From positions 1-64,000 of the forward strand of contig WNYE01000038.1 in NCBI GenBank assembly GCA_021396245.1: a stretch of 64,000 bases of DNA, given 5' to 3'. This DNA comes from Sporothrix humicola (taxonomy: Eukaryota; Ascomycota; Sordariomycetes; Ophiostomatales; Ophiostomataceae). Made by a program: the position numbers and the translations under genes. The notes beneath the pieces are model-generated. The model was not told the origin of the DNA, did no database searches, and saw nothing but the letters and a program-made list of their open reading frames with translations. This document shows positions 34,841-45,522 of this stretch, in pieces (within the stretch, counting starts at the first letter, position 1; each line of letters starts with the position of its first letter).

Positions 34841-35995
34841 ATGCTGCTTAACGGCTTCGCCTGCGACCAGTCGCAGAACTCCCGTTCTCCGTTTGCGACG
34901 CTCGCGCGCATGCAGCCCAACTCCGCCGTCGCCGCCGCTCTGGCTCTGGCTTCACCGCCCGCTAGTCCGCCCCAAATGTCCGCACCCAACACCCTCGGCA
35001 ACCTCTTCGACTCTTGCCGCAGTCTCCAAGCCCTCCTCGCCGCACCGCCTCCGCCCGCTTCTCTCCCGATCACACCACCCCAGCAGCACCATGCGCTGCT
35101 GGCTACACCACCTCTGGGCAATGCGCCATCTCCTATGAAGCTCCGTCTGCGGACACCGCGGCGGGCCGGCAGCATGGAGAGCTTGGGCGCCGCTGCACCA
35201 ACAAGTGCGCCGACTATGGCAGCCAGCGCCGGTGTTGCGCGCAAGCGCATTATCAAGCGCACGTCTACTCCCACCCCCACACCGCGCGGCCTGAACAAGC
35301 GCCGGCGCGATGTGGACGACGATATGGGCCGCGCTGACGACGCCGAAGAGGCCGAGGGGAGTGACTCTGGTGAGGCTAAAGAAGATCCACTGTCGTCTCA
35401 TGACAGCAGCGAGCCCTTTACCATCTCTCTCCTGGCACCATCACCTCTGCGCCGCTACCCTTCTTCCTCACCCTTTACCTCTTCCACCACCACAAAACGG
35501 GCACGGGCGGCAACAATAGCCAACCCGTTCCTGCCTGCCTTCAACTCGGCTGAGAACACCATGCTTCCTCCTCCCATCTCAGACTCTCTCACTTCCAACG
35601 CTCCCTCAACACCTTCCCGCCCATCAACACCCAAGCGCGCGCGCATTGCGCCAGAGACTCTGCCACTGGGTCTGGAGCGCAGTGATTTCCACGCTCTGCA
35701 CGCCGATGGCATCCCTGACGACAGCAGCCGCGCGCGCAACAAGACCGGCGGCACTGAAGTCGAGGTTGAGGCTGACGGCGAGGCCTGGAGCACAGAGGAC
35801 GACCGCATGCTGGTCGAGCTGGTGCTGGAGAAGCTTAAGCTGAGCAAGGAGGAGTGGCAGGACTGTGCACGCAGCCTGGGCAAGGACCGTCACAGCCTCG
35901 GCCGCCGGTGGAAGAGCCTGATGCTGCACGGCGACATTGGCCTCAAGCCTGGCTCGCGGACACGGCGCAGCAAGATCCACGGAACGTGGCGGTAA
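34841..35995 (+). CDS. Myb/SANT-like nuclear protein
   Basis: Single exon, 384 residues. Residues about 312-362 form a Myb/SANT-like helix bundle: AWSTEDDRMLVELVLEKLKL, then WQDCARSLGKDRHSLGRRW, with the regularly spaced Trp residues of such domains. The C-terminal tail is basic. The first 300 residues are low-complexity, rich in Pro, Ser, Ala and Thr. They include basic patches (VARKRIIKR, NKRRRD, TKRARA, PKRARIAP) that look like nuclear localisation signals, and an acidic stretch (DDDMGRADDAEEAEG). A nuclear, possibly DNA-binding role is inferred from the domain; no target is known. The start codon sits in GCCATGC after a long CT-rich leader. The other frames across this region are shadows caused by GC-rich codons. 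Confidence 0.85.
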   Translation: MLLNGFACDQSQNSRSPFATLARMQPNSAVAAALALASPPASPPQMSAPNTLGNLFDSCRSLQALLAAPPPPASLPITPPQQHHALLATPPLGNAPSPMKLRLRTPRRAGSMESLGAAAPTSAPTMAASAGVARKRIIKRTSTPTPTPRGLNKRRRDVDDDMGRADDAEEAEGSDSGEAKEDPLSSHDSSEPFTISLLAPSPLRRYPSSSPFTSSTTTKRARAATIANPFLPAFNSAENTMLPPPISDSLTSNAPSTPSRPSTPKRARIAPETLPLGLERSDFHALHADGIPDDSSRARNKTGGTEVEVEADGEAWSTEDDRMLVELVLEKLKLSKEEWQDCARSLGKDRHSLGRRWKSLMLHGDIGLKPGSRTRRSKIHGTWR

Positions 35996-38448
35996 ACCCC
36001 CCATCTACCATCTTCTACTTGCTACGCTTTCACTATCTTTTCGCTTCTACAACTGTATATTTATTTGATCTGTACTATATTTTTAAACATCATGGGGCGG
36101 CATTCGGGAAACCAAGTGGGAAACAGAAGGAACCACAGGTAACTTCGGTGGGATAGGAACATCGGAAGTGGGAAGGCCCGCTGGCACTTGCATATATTAT
36201 CCATTCACAAAGGGGCATCATATCGGTTATAGTTTACTTTGCTTTTTCCTACTCGTTCCTTGAGTTGTTCTCTCGGGAAACAGTTTTATTGTTCTTTCTT
36301 GTAATATTAGTCTACGATATCCAACCAAAGCTTTCAGCAATTGCATCAACAAATTCAAATGAACACTGTTCACTCAATACTCTCTACCCTTTGCCACTCA
36401 TGACAGTTCTTCTGCTTCTTTGATGTTTCTCTTTACGGAAAACCCATAAGTCGATACCTCCCTTGCATGTCTCACTTGATCGAACGAGCCGCTTTGCTTT
36501 CATGCACATCACTGAGGAAAGAATGATAGTCTCCATCTACACAGTACACTCCGCATTCCTCAAGACAGCTCAAAGAAGGAACTGATTGACGAAAAGAGTA
36601 AATTGAAGAAGAAAAGAAAAGACATACAAGAACACACAAAAAGGCCCCGACGTGCATGCATATGCTGTCTCTCAGTGTAAGTGAACATCGATTTTGCAGT
36701 GTGCACACCCCCCCTCCCTTTGTATGCAAGGGAGGTTCCTATCACTATCCCTTACAGGGACAAACACCGCCTTCACCGTGCCTCAGTCCTCTTTTTGCCC
36801 TCTCCCTCTTCTGGATATATCGTTGCTAGACGACGTACCTGGCGCTTGTTTCCGGATCCAGGAACAAAGAGAGAACCCTATCCCTTGGCCGGTGTTGTAG
36901 GGTTGTCTTGTCTCTCCCTACTTCACCTAGAGACTGCACTACACCTACGATACACACTATTACGTTCACCTTCTGCCCTTTTGTACGATGTCAGACATAA
37001 TTTTATTCTATTGCACACCATTTTATGCTCGGCGTACCTGATTATCTGTGGCTGCTTGTGTCTTCCTTCAAGTGGGTGTGTGTGCTCGCCGAAAATCAAT
37101 CCCATGATCAGAATCCAAAGTCGGCGTCTCTCATCAAGCAAATCAGAGTCAGTGGCATACACGGCGGAACAAAATAATAAAATAAAACAAATGCACGGGG
37201 CGTTTCCAACAGTCTAGATCACTTCATCAATCAAGAATGATGCCCACTGTAGCCGAGATGTCTCTCTGCCTTTGATCTCGTCTACGACAATACCAGAAAT
37301 GAACAAAATGCAAGCACTTATTGCAAACAGATGCACAGTCTTTCTTGTCTCTATCCTCCCTCTGCTCTCGTGCTCTCCATCTGCATGCCCCGCGTCTCGT
37401 TTGTTCGTCGATAAATTAAAGTTTGAGAACGATGGAGCATCGGCTGGTATCATTCCCCTGACAGATGCTATTATTGCTACATCATTCTGAAGTCTTCGTA
37501 GGGTTTTTGGCTCCCGGCTATAGTTGCCTCCCGTTATTGGCAGGCTCAGGGCCAATATATTTGGAAGACAAGACGAGGTCAAAGAGCCTTAGGGTCCCTA
37601 CGGAGTACAACCTCGACAACTGACAAGAAGAATGCGCACAAGCACGTAGTAGACCAACAGCCGCTTGCAGCCTCGCCCGGACCTCTCACTCCTACAGGTC
37701 AGTGCTGTTGTATCTTATCTGAACTCCTTGGGGGGAGGGGTTGTTTCACGATTTTCGTTGAAATCCCCCACGGAGTTCGCTTTGCAAAATAAAAACAAGC
37801 AAGGGCTCGTGCACGATGATGGTACACTGCGGCAGGTCTGAGTCTGATTGCAACAGGTACTTTCTATCGTCGGGAGAGACAGCCCGGGTCTGTCTTAATA
37901 GGATTGGCTCTCTTCTTATTTGTTTCAAACAAGCACAGGCTACCCCGGATTTTCCTGTTTCTCGTTTTTCCCTATTCCCTTTCCCTCTCTTCCCTTGTCC
38001 CCTTTCTCCTTGGCTCCCGCCCGCCGTTTACCGCCCGCCGTAATTTCTCGTGCATTTTAATTGGCAACTCTTTACTATTGAATAAAAGACCCTTGCGCAT
38101 GAATGAGAGGATCGCGACCTGAATCCGCCGTAATGAGGTCGACATTCACGATATAGACGTGATACGAAAGTTTGTGCTGGGACGAGAGTGATTCGACTCA
38201 GAACCGCTCGGTTTGGCTGAGAAGCGCGGAGTGTTTTCTCCTTGCAAGGCGGGCGGTTCAAATCATGGAAACAGATGTAAGACGGCAATCCTTCAAGATC
38301 AAAATTATGTCAGGTGCCGCAATATATACGGGATCTGCAGCATTGGGGCGACAAGAGGTAACTGGGCGGAATATATCCAAATGTATCATTATATGGCAAA
38401 CTATTTGCAGACATCATCCCTCCATATGTTCTTTCATCTTGAAAAATA
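35996..38448. other. Convergent spacer between Myb-like and P450 genes
   Basis: About 2.5 kb, AT-richer than the genes. It holds both 3' ends and one full TACGGAGTAC copy at 37599-37608. Short frames on both strands (for example 36681-37217 and 37214-37582) lack coding character. No RNA gene found. Confidence 0.5.
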
Positions 38449-40308
38449 TCACCACCCGTCGAGCGGCGTCGCGTAGACGTGCATGCCATGCTTTGGCCGC
38501 GCCGACACATTGCCCTGAATCTGAAGCTTCGATTCATCCAGATCATCCAGGTTCTTCAGCCGGAACTGGAACCGGCCGATCCACGTTGCCAGCAAGCACG
38601 CAAACTCGGAGCGCGCAAACTGCAAGCCGATGCAGCTGCGTGGTCCATGCAGGAAGGTCATGAATGCATAGTTTGAGGCACCGCCGTTGCCCGAGTTGGA
38701 ACTGCCACCAGTATCCGTCTTCAGCCACCGCTCCGGGTCGAACTTGAGCGCATCGGGGCCCCACAGATCCTCGCTCTTGTTTACGGCCCAAGGGACCAGC
38801 ATAACCCGTGTGCCTTTGGGAACAAATTGGCCCTGGATCGTGGTGTCGACTGCGGCCTCACGCAGAGTACTGGGGACAGGAGCAAAGTAGCGGAGGACCT
38901 CGCTACAGACAGCATTGAGATACGGCAGGTGGTCGAGATCAGTGGATGCAATATCACGGCGTGGAACAGCGTCAGCCACCTCGCCCAAGCTGGGGTCGAG
39001 CTCCACGTCGTCACCGAGGCCGGGCAGGTTGGCGCGGATCTCGGCACGCAGGCGGTCCTGCACCTCCGGGTAGGCACACATGAGATAGATGGCCCAGGTC
39101 ATGGCGGAAGACGTCGTCTCGTGGCCGGCAGCCAAAAACGTCATGAGCTGGTCTGCCAGCTTGTCCTCGGGAAAGCCACCAGACTCAAGAGCAACAGACA
39201 GGATATCGACGTCGGTGACGCGCGGAGTATTGGTGTCGGCCTCGGCGCGCTTGCCGGCCTGCATCTTGGCCTTCTTCTCCTGGACAAGGTCCGAACAGGT
39301 CTTGCGCAGGAACCGGCTTGCATCGACAATATCAGTGTTGCGACGGAAGGGCAGGGACGTGACAAGCCAGCGTGGAAAGATAAGGCCCAGGATAGCCAGG
39401 AAGCGGGCAGCGCCTGTGGGGTTGAGCATAGACCGATAGGTGGAGGTGAGCTTGTTATTGGGGTCGTCGATGGCGCGGAAGTCACGTCCAAGGCCGGCTG
39501 TGCCAATGATATCAAGGGTGACGCGTGATGCCCAGCCGTTGATCTCAAGATGAGTGCTTTCCTCGGGTGGCGCATTGGCCGGTGCAGCATCGCGCTGGGC
39601 GTTGATCTGGCGGCGCATGGCAACAACACTCTCGCGGCCTTTGCTCCAGAATACTGGGTACAGGTCCTTGATGTGGCGGAAGGCAAAAGCCGGAGCTAGC
39701 ATCTTGCGCTGGAAGCGGTGCTCGTCGCCCTCGGCAAGCAGAACACCAACACCAAGGACACGAGACAGAGCCTGGCGGACAAGTGTCGGTTTAACAAACT
39801 CGTAGTTTTTAGACACGAGAACCTCGGCGAGCGCCTTGGGCTTTGTGATGAGCAGGCGCTCTTGGTTGAACAGACCAAGATAGCGGATGAGGCCATCGTT
39901 GGGGATGGTGTTGATCCTGGGAACACGTTAGAAACACGGCAGAGGAGCCATGAGAAAGAGGGCCAGAAGCACGCACCATTCTAGAGCCGGGTTGCCCGTG
40001 GCCTCGCGGTTGATGCGCGGGAACTGGCCGAGCAAGAAGGTATTGCCGGTCTTTGGTTGCGGCAAGTGGCGCAATGGCGAGAAGTAAAAGGGGTAGAGGA
40101 AGATGGACCAAGTGCCAAATGCAATGGCTTGGAAGAGATAGGTGCCGACGAAGGTCAGGGCGAAGAGGTAGGCCGAGGCCAGAGCTGACGGGCCGGAGAC
40201 GCCACCGTCTGAGGTCAGGGTCGAGGCACTCGCGCGGCGGGACCAGGCTGTGGCGCCGTAAGCCGCGGCGAGGGAGATGAAGACGACAGGGCGGTGCGGT
40301 AGCGACAT
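38449..40308 (-). CDS. Cytochrome P450 monooxygenase
   Basis: Minus strand, exons 39977..40308 and 38449..39916 (intron 60 bases, branch CTAAC), 599 residues. The diagnostic motifs are all present: I-helix AGHETT (374-379), ExxR (E450-R453), a PERW motif, and the heme loop FLHGPRSCIG (532-541) with Cys539 as iron ligand. The N terminus has two hydrophobic segments, about residues 8-20 and 43-72, before a Pro-rich hinge (PLRHLPQPKTG); it should anchor the enzyme in the ER membrane. The chain is longer than the roughly 500-550 residues usual for fungal P450s. An upstream in-frame ATG at 40350 would add 14 residues, but the TATA box at 40370-40391 is only 20-40 bases from it, so 40308 is preferred. 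The substrate and CYP family cannot be assigned. No biosynthetic cluster genes lie nearby. Confidence 0.93.
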
Positions 40309-41718
40309 CGTGGCGTGGAAGAGCCGCAGGGCGACAATCGACAAAAACAATCTGCAGATGTGCCGGTCGTATATACAATTAATATATACGATGGGTGCAG
40401 AATCCGGGGAAGCTACGATCGATGACGAGGGTCAAAAACTGAGAAAGGGCGACCCAAATTTATAAGGGAACGAGCTACGTGTTGAAAATGGTCGTTAAAA
40501 CGGGGGCAGGAACGGATGATACGGCCAGACGGCCAGCTAAAACACTAAGTACCAACGGGCTGGAACAAGCACAGGCCAGCCGGGGCGCGGACGGTCGCAA
40601 CTACCCGATCAGGGCACAAAGGTAGGGGAGACGAGGGGAAAGGACCGGTGCAACACAGTGAAAGCGCGGCTAGATAAAAGAACACCTGCAGTGGTGTGTC
40701 ACGCTGAAATGCAAGTATATTATGTCGAGCGTGGCCGAATCGACCATTCGAAGTCCGAAACAGGGACAAGATGTCAATTTTTTGGGGGAAAGCGGACAGC
40801 CTTGATCCCGTTGTTGAGAAATGTCGTCGGAGTTCAGAAAGATGCGTCAATTCCGCCCGTTTTTTTATTTTCCAAAGCTGTAATCACATGTTAGCGACGA
40901 TCCTTCATCAACAGAGCGGCAGGAACACCCCAACGATTGACTACAGCTTGCAGGGAAAGTGCTGACAGGTACGGTACTGGGGACTAGGATCACGGCGACC
41001 GGGTTTGGCTTTCGCCGACAACAGCCAAAGTACGGTGCTGACATGACACAACAAAACGACTCGTACGGACAACGAACAAAAAGGTCTGGCGGACAGCCGA
41101 AAATGAAGTTTGGACATTCTCAAAAGCACATGGCAAGAGCAACTTCACTTCAACAATGCGGGGAAGATCGTCTGAAGCGGAAAGTCTCCGGGACACCATC
41201 ACTACTGGACTCATCAGTAAGAATCAATTGATATTGGCGCACAAAAGGACACAAAGAGATGCTAATGGCGCAACCAGGATTGGCTGTTCTTAATGTTGTG
41301 TGTGTGTGGCAAGCCTGGGCAGCTTGTGGTTTCGAGCTTGCCCAAACCTGATCGTTGTATGGAGTAGCGCTGCCACATATGCCCCTGTAGCCCCGCTATC
41401 TACCCGCGTATTACGAGTGAGTGTGGTTCTCATGCTCGTTTTCGCATTCGAAGTGATCGTCAAGCCTCAGCCTTCTCAACAAGGCAGCAAAATAAATCCA
41501 ATCCTCCATCAATCAACAGGCTGACCCTACGGCACAATATGACGCGGCCAAGTTTCTCCATGTTTCAAAAATAGAAAGTAAACAAGCCATTTCGCCAAAT
41601 TCGACAATTCGTTTCGCGCAAAGCATGCTGCATGGACATCAATCGCTAAATTGCAGAATATAACAGTAAAATAACGGCACAACGCGGACGAACTTCGTCA
41701 CCGGCCTCCGGCCTGTCC
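40309..41718. other. P450 promoter and spacer
   Basis: About 1.4 kb between the P450 start and the 3' end of the next minus-strand gene. Apart from the P450 TATA region and a short TG repeat near 41299 I see no feature. Confidence 0.55.
40370..40391 (-). promoter_or_regulatory. TATA region of the P450 gene
   Basis: Read on the minus strand, two TATATA cores flank TTAATTG, 62-83 bases before the chosen ATG at 40308. The spacing favours that ATG over the one at 40350. Confidence 0.55.
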
Positions 41719-42381
41719 TCAGCCTCTCAGATAGGCAACAACACATCTTACAGCCGTTGTGGCCATCCAGACGCTGCCCACAGCCGCAAAGCCCATCACC
41801 CACAGCACCGTTGTGCGGATGCGAAAAGCCTCGTCTGACTCCATCTTGAGCAGCTTGCGCTGCATGCTGTGGTAGTAGGAATTGTCGTTCTTTGCTGGCT
41901 TTGTAGTCTTCGCGGCCGTAGTAGCTCTAGGCCGGCCGGTGGCTGTTGCCGGTGGGCTGTCGCTGCCCTTCACGAGCACATAATGGTAGGGCTGGCGACG
42001 ATAGACGATCGAGTGCAGCCAATTGGGCATTGGTATGCGATGCTGGTTGCATTCGTCTGCACTGGCAGCCGTACTGCTGGTGCTACTGCCATTGCCATTG
42101 TTGGTTTTCTTGCTGCCAGTGTTCAGACTCGGTGGCCGTTCGCCATGTTCGTGGCTTCGCAACATTGAGTATCGAAACTCGACCCAGGCGAGAGAAAAGA
42201 GAAAGGAGACAAAGATAACGGGTGTCATGACAGCCTGTGATGCAACGAGAGGTTAGCAGATGCCATTGTGTGTTAATATCGTGAAAAAAGCGCGGCTTGA
42301 TTGCTGACTCACCCGATAGAGAGTCGACTGCTGCTGTTCTCCATTTCGAGAGGCCGTAGAGGCCGTTGAAGGTGACGACAT
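41719..42381 (-). CDS. Small two-TM membrane protein, uncharacterised
   Basis: Exons 42313..42381 and 41719..42234 on the minus strand (intron 78 bases, GTGAGT donor, CACAG acceptor) give 194 residues. Residues about 24-42 (MTPVIFVSFLFSLAWVEF) form one hydrophobic segment and the C-terminal 40 residues (TTVLWVMGFAAVGSVWMATT and onward) another. Between them is a Ser/Thr/Asn-rich loop, then a block (MPNWLHSIVYRRQPYHYV) and a basic helix (SMQRKLLKMESDEAFRIR) before the second segment. These blocks look conserved in type, but I do not recognise a named family. Without the first exon the second would still start at an internal ATG (42228). The 23-residue first exon is Ser/Thr/Gln-rich and its splice signals are good. 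Confidence 0.75.
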
Positions 42382-43017
42382 CGTTGTGGTATGAGAATGG
42401 AGGACAATCGATCAATTGTGACTTGTGCTGGAAAAGTGTTCGGTCAAGAGACTGGAGAGGTTGAAGAGGCGAAAAGAGAAAAAGAAGAGATGAAAATAAA
42501 CCGGCCGAACAAAGGGATATATAGAACAGGAACAAACGGAACTGTCAGACTGTTTACAGGGCAGGAACCGGACGCGCGCCGTCGCGGCGCAGTCTGACAA
42601 AGGAAGCGAGAGCGAGCGATCTGGGGGCTATTCTAGGAATACGCCGTATTTTTGACGCCGCAACACAGCCCGAAGGCTCCGGTGCGCTGTAACTGTGCCT
42701 CTTTTGCATGCGCCGATCAGTGCTACAGTGCCGGCTGTACTTGCTCGCTATTAGTGGCAAAAATAAAAAATAAAAACCTTCAGCGGCTTTAGGCGGTAGG
42801 TGAGGTCGCCTTATTTCCTATTACAGTGATGTCACCGCGGGGTTTTGGTCACCCCACACTTGCAAAAGGCAGTTGTTAGCGAAAGATTACTACGCAGAAA
42901 CTTAAATTTCTTTTTCGTTCTGGTATTTGTTTTGATTCATTTTGCTGTCGTCTTTTATTTTCTGTTTAGAACGCATCTTTGATGGTTCGTCTAGTCAATT
43001 GAGTTCCCAGAAGCCAT
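42382..43017. other. Spacer between membrane-protein and RidA genes
   Basis: About 640 bases, purine-rich near 42460-42500 (leader of the minus-strand membrane-protein gene) and AT-rich near the RidA 3' end. Nothing else seen. Confidence 0.55.
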
Positions 43018-43766
43018 TTACGGCAGGGCAATGCACTCAATCTCAATGTCGACGTTCTTGGGCAGGGTCTTGACAGCAACGCAGCTGCGCGCCGGCTTGT
43101 GCGTGAACCACTTAGCGTACTCGCCGTTCATGTCCTAGAAGCTGTTAGCGGGCTGTCAAAATTGTGACAAAATATGGTGTCAGGTGACTTACGGCGAAGA
43201 AGCCCATGTCGGACAGGAAGATGTTGACCTTGACGACCTTGGCCAGCGACGAGTCGGCAGCCTTGAGGACAGCCTCGAGGTTCTTGATGCACTGGGCAGT
43301 CTTGTCCTGGATCGTACCTTCGATGAGAGCGCCGGTCTTGTCCGAGGGGATCTGGCCCGAGCAGAAGATGGCAAAGGGGGTCTTGATGGCCTGGGACTGT
43401 TGGAGAGGGGCAAAGAGTCGTTGTCAGTTGTTCATTCCTAGATGGGTCAATCGAGGCCTGTGCAGAGAAAACCTACGTAAGGGCCGGCGGCTGAAAATGT
43501 TAGCAAAAGTGCATCAAAAGCAACATGTCTCTAGAAGCAGCTCTAAGGGCAAATCCCGGGTTCTGGACTGCAATTGGAGGGTTGGGGTACTCACGGAAAG
43601 CCGCCTCCTCGGTGAAGACAACCTGCTGATCAGACATTTTGGTTGTCGAGTGTGAAAACGGTCGGAAAGATGTGTGCGGAATCGGCCGGCGAGCAAAGTA
43701 AGAAGGTGAGTACGAGAGGGGTCGAGGAAGAGTTGGTGCGAGGCGTTTTATGGCTTGTTTGAACAT
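43018..43766 (-). CDS. RidA/YjgF/UK114 enamine/imine deaminase, mitochondrial form
   Basis: Minus-strand exons 43595..43766, 43477..43490, 43193..43396 and 43018..43134 encode 168 residues from the upstream ATG, or 125 from the internal ATG at 43637. Family motifs are clear: GPYSQAIK formed across the second splice junction, FCSGQIP, the invariant Arg in HKPARSCVAVKTLP, and the closing IEIECIALP. RidA enzymes hydrolyse reactive 2-aminoacrylate and other imines released by pyridoxal-phosphate enzymes, working as trimers. Residues 1-43 (MFKQAIKRLAPTLPRPLSYS and onward) are Arg-rich, hydroxylated and without acidic residues, like a mitochondrial presequence. Starting at 43637 gives the bare family-length protein. 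Exon 2 has only 14 bases. The gene is divergent from the Pmt4-like gene 1.76 kb away. Confidence 0.93.
43477..43490 (-). other. 14-base microexon of the RidA gene
   Basis: CCGCCGGCCCTTAC is flanked by TTTTCAG and GTAGGT. It completes the Pro codon begun in exon 1 and supplies Ala-Gly-Pro-Tyr of the conserved GPYSQA motif, so skipping it would shift the frame and destroy the protein. Confidence 0.85.
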
Positions 43767-45522
43767 TGGTGTTGGAGAAAGAAAGGGGGAGAAAGAAGAA
43801 GCAAAAAAGGAAGGGGAAAAGGAGGACGAGATAGCATGTGTGGGCAGGAGCTCTTTCTTGTATTTAGTCTAGCAGACATTGGGCCGCACCTACCCTTCTT
43901 TTTCCTCTTTTTGGTGCTATTGCCTGTTTCGGCGCTTTCTCGTTGGCGGGGACCCATTCTGCCTCGACTATGCACAACCACGCCCTCCGCACATCGGATT
44001 CCGTCGGCCGTGGATCGTGTTCTGCACCTGCCCCGGCCGGTCGTGGTGCTTGGCTGCCGTTGTATCTGCCTCAGCGCTAGCCTGGTCTAGAAAGTGATAT
44101 CGAAAAGGAGGTCTGGATTTGAAAAATATAAATAGCTTTTAGCATCTTCTTACGTCTTCACTTTGCGGCTTCTAGTACATCCGCAGCAGTTCTCGATTAC
44201 ATGACGGTGATAGCCGTGTCAAAATCCCCGGCCTGCGGAGCTTTGTATCCATAAGCCATTCTTTTTCTACCTCCACAAACTTTTTTTCAGACTACACCAT
44301 TGACGGCTTTCAATTTGTGTGATGATTTTTGCAGTGAATTGCTATGTCATCGCAATTGGTTGCACCTTCCACCTCATGGATATCTCCAAATATGGAAATA
44401 TGCCTTTTTCGCTCTAATGCCCCTCGAGCCCCCTCTTTTATGAGGTACCTTTGTACTCTTTCTTATCGTTATCGGAAGGAGCTTGGACCAAGCTCTCTTG
44501 TGTTTCTCAGCGGAGAAAGCCAAGTGTCCTTCCCAGCAAAAAGAAAGCATAAGATTTGACGGAAAATGAACGAAAAAAACGAGACGAGAACGCGTTTAAA
44601 TCCCCCTTCGTGCCACCACTCATTCTTTTCTTCTTGGCGGTCTCTTCACCCGGTTTGTTGTATTACCTGGGCCCGGCGGTTCAACGCCTTACGCCATGAT
44701 ACAGAATGTTCTGCAGAAATCGAACGAACGGTTTTGATTGCTGCAAGCTCTGTACACACCATCCTGTCACTTAATCCCCAACCCAGCTACCGGATACGGG
44801 TTTTAGGAGGGCAATATCCGTGAACAATATGTGGTAATTAATGTGCCTCTTCCTGTTTTGCTGTGCCTCCCTAGTCTCTCGTCACTCGTTCGCACCTTCC
44901 CCCTTGCTACGAGCTGCCATACAGCCTCCCCCTGATTGCCCCGTAGCCTCGACAGACTGCCGTAACGGAGTACACGTAGCTTCTTTCTTCCCCTGGAACC
45001 AACGCCACTATTGCCCAAATCGACCCCTTTGCGGCAACATTTCGTGTTAGCCCCGTCCAGCTACAGGCCATACTGCGTCCTAACAGGCCCTCGACCAATG
45101 AGAGGAGAAGCCCCTAATTGGAACGCGCCCGCGCATTTCCATAGCTGTCCTTTGCATAGCACCTGCCGCGTCCCCTTTTTTCGTCGCCCTCGCTGACGAT
45201 CCTCCATTTATTATTGCACACCCCTTCGTTCCCTTTCCCTGGCCTCATTGTTTTCTCACGAGCTAGGTGTCCTGCTCGCATCGGTTTTGAACCTCGACTT
45301 TTCTTCATCACCGTCTTCGTCGTCTTGTTTCTGACGGCGGCTTCTTTCCTCTCCTTGATTTTCTTCTCTTCTCGCTTTCTTTTCGTTTTCCCTCCTTCTC
45401 CTTTTATCCTTTACGATATTTTCCTTTTTTTAATCTTCTTTTTCTCCTTTTTTATCATCAATCCATCCGTCTTCTATCGAGAACACCGATAACCAGTAGC
45501 TGGCAATTCATCTTTGTCCAGC
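43767..45522. promoter_or_regulatory. Divergent promoter of RidA and Pmt4-like genes
   Basis: About 1.75 kb. Near the Pmt4-like gene are CCAAT boxes (45095-45099 on plus, 45117-45121 on minus) and a CT-rich tract from about 45340 to 45470. No further gene is supported. Confidence 0.5.

Noticed and set aside
38205..38275. tRNA-like T-loop (GGTTCAAATC) near 38250
   Set aside because: No acceptor stem or proper D arm can be formed around it.
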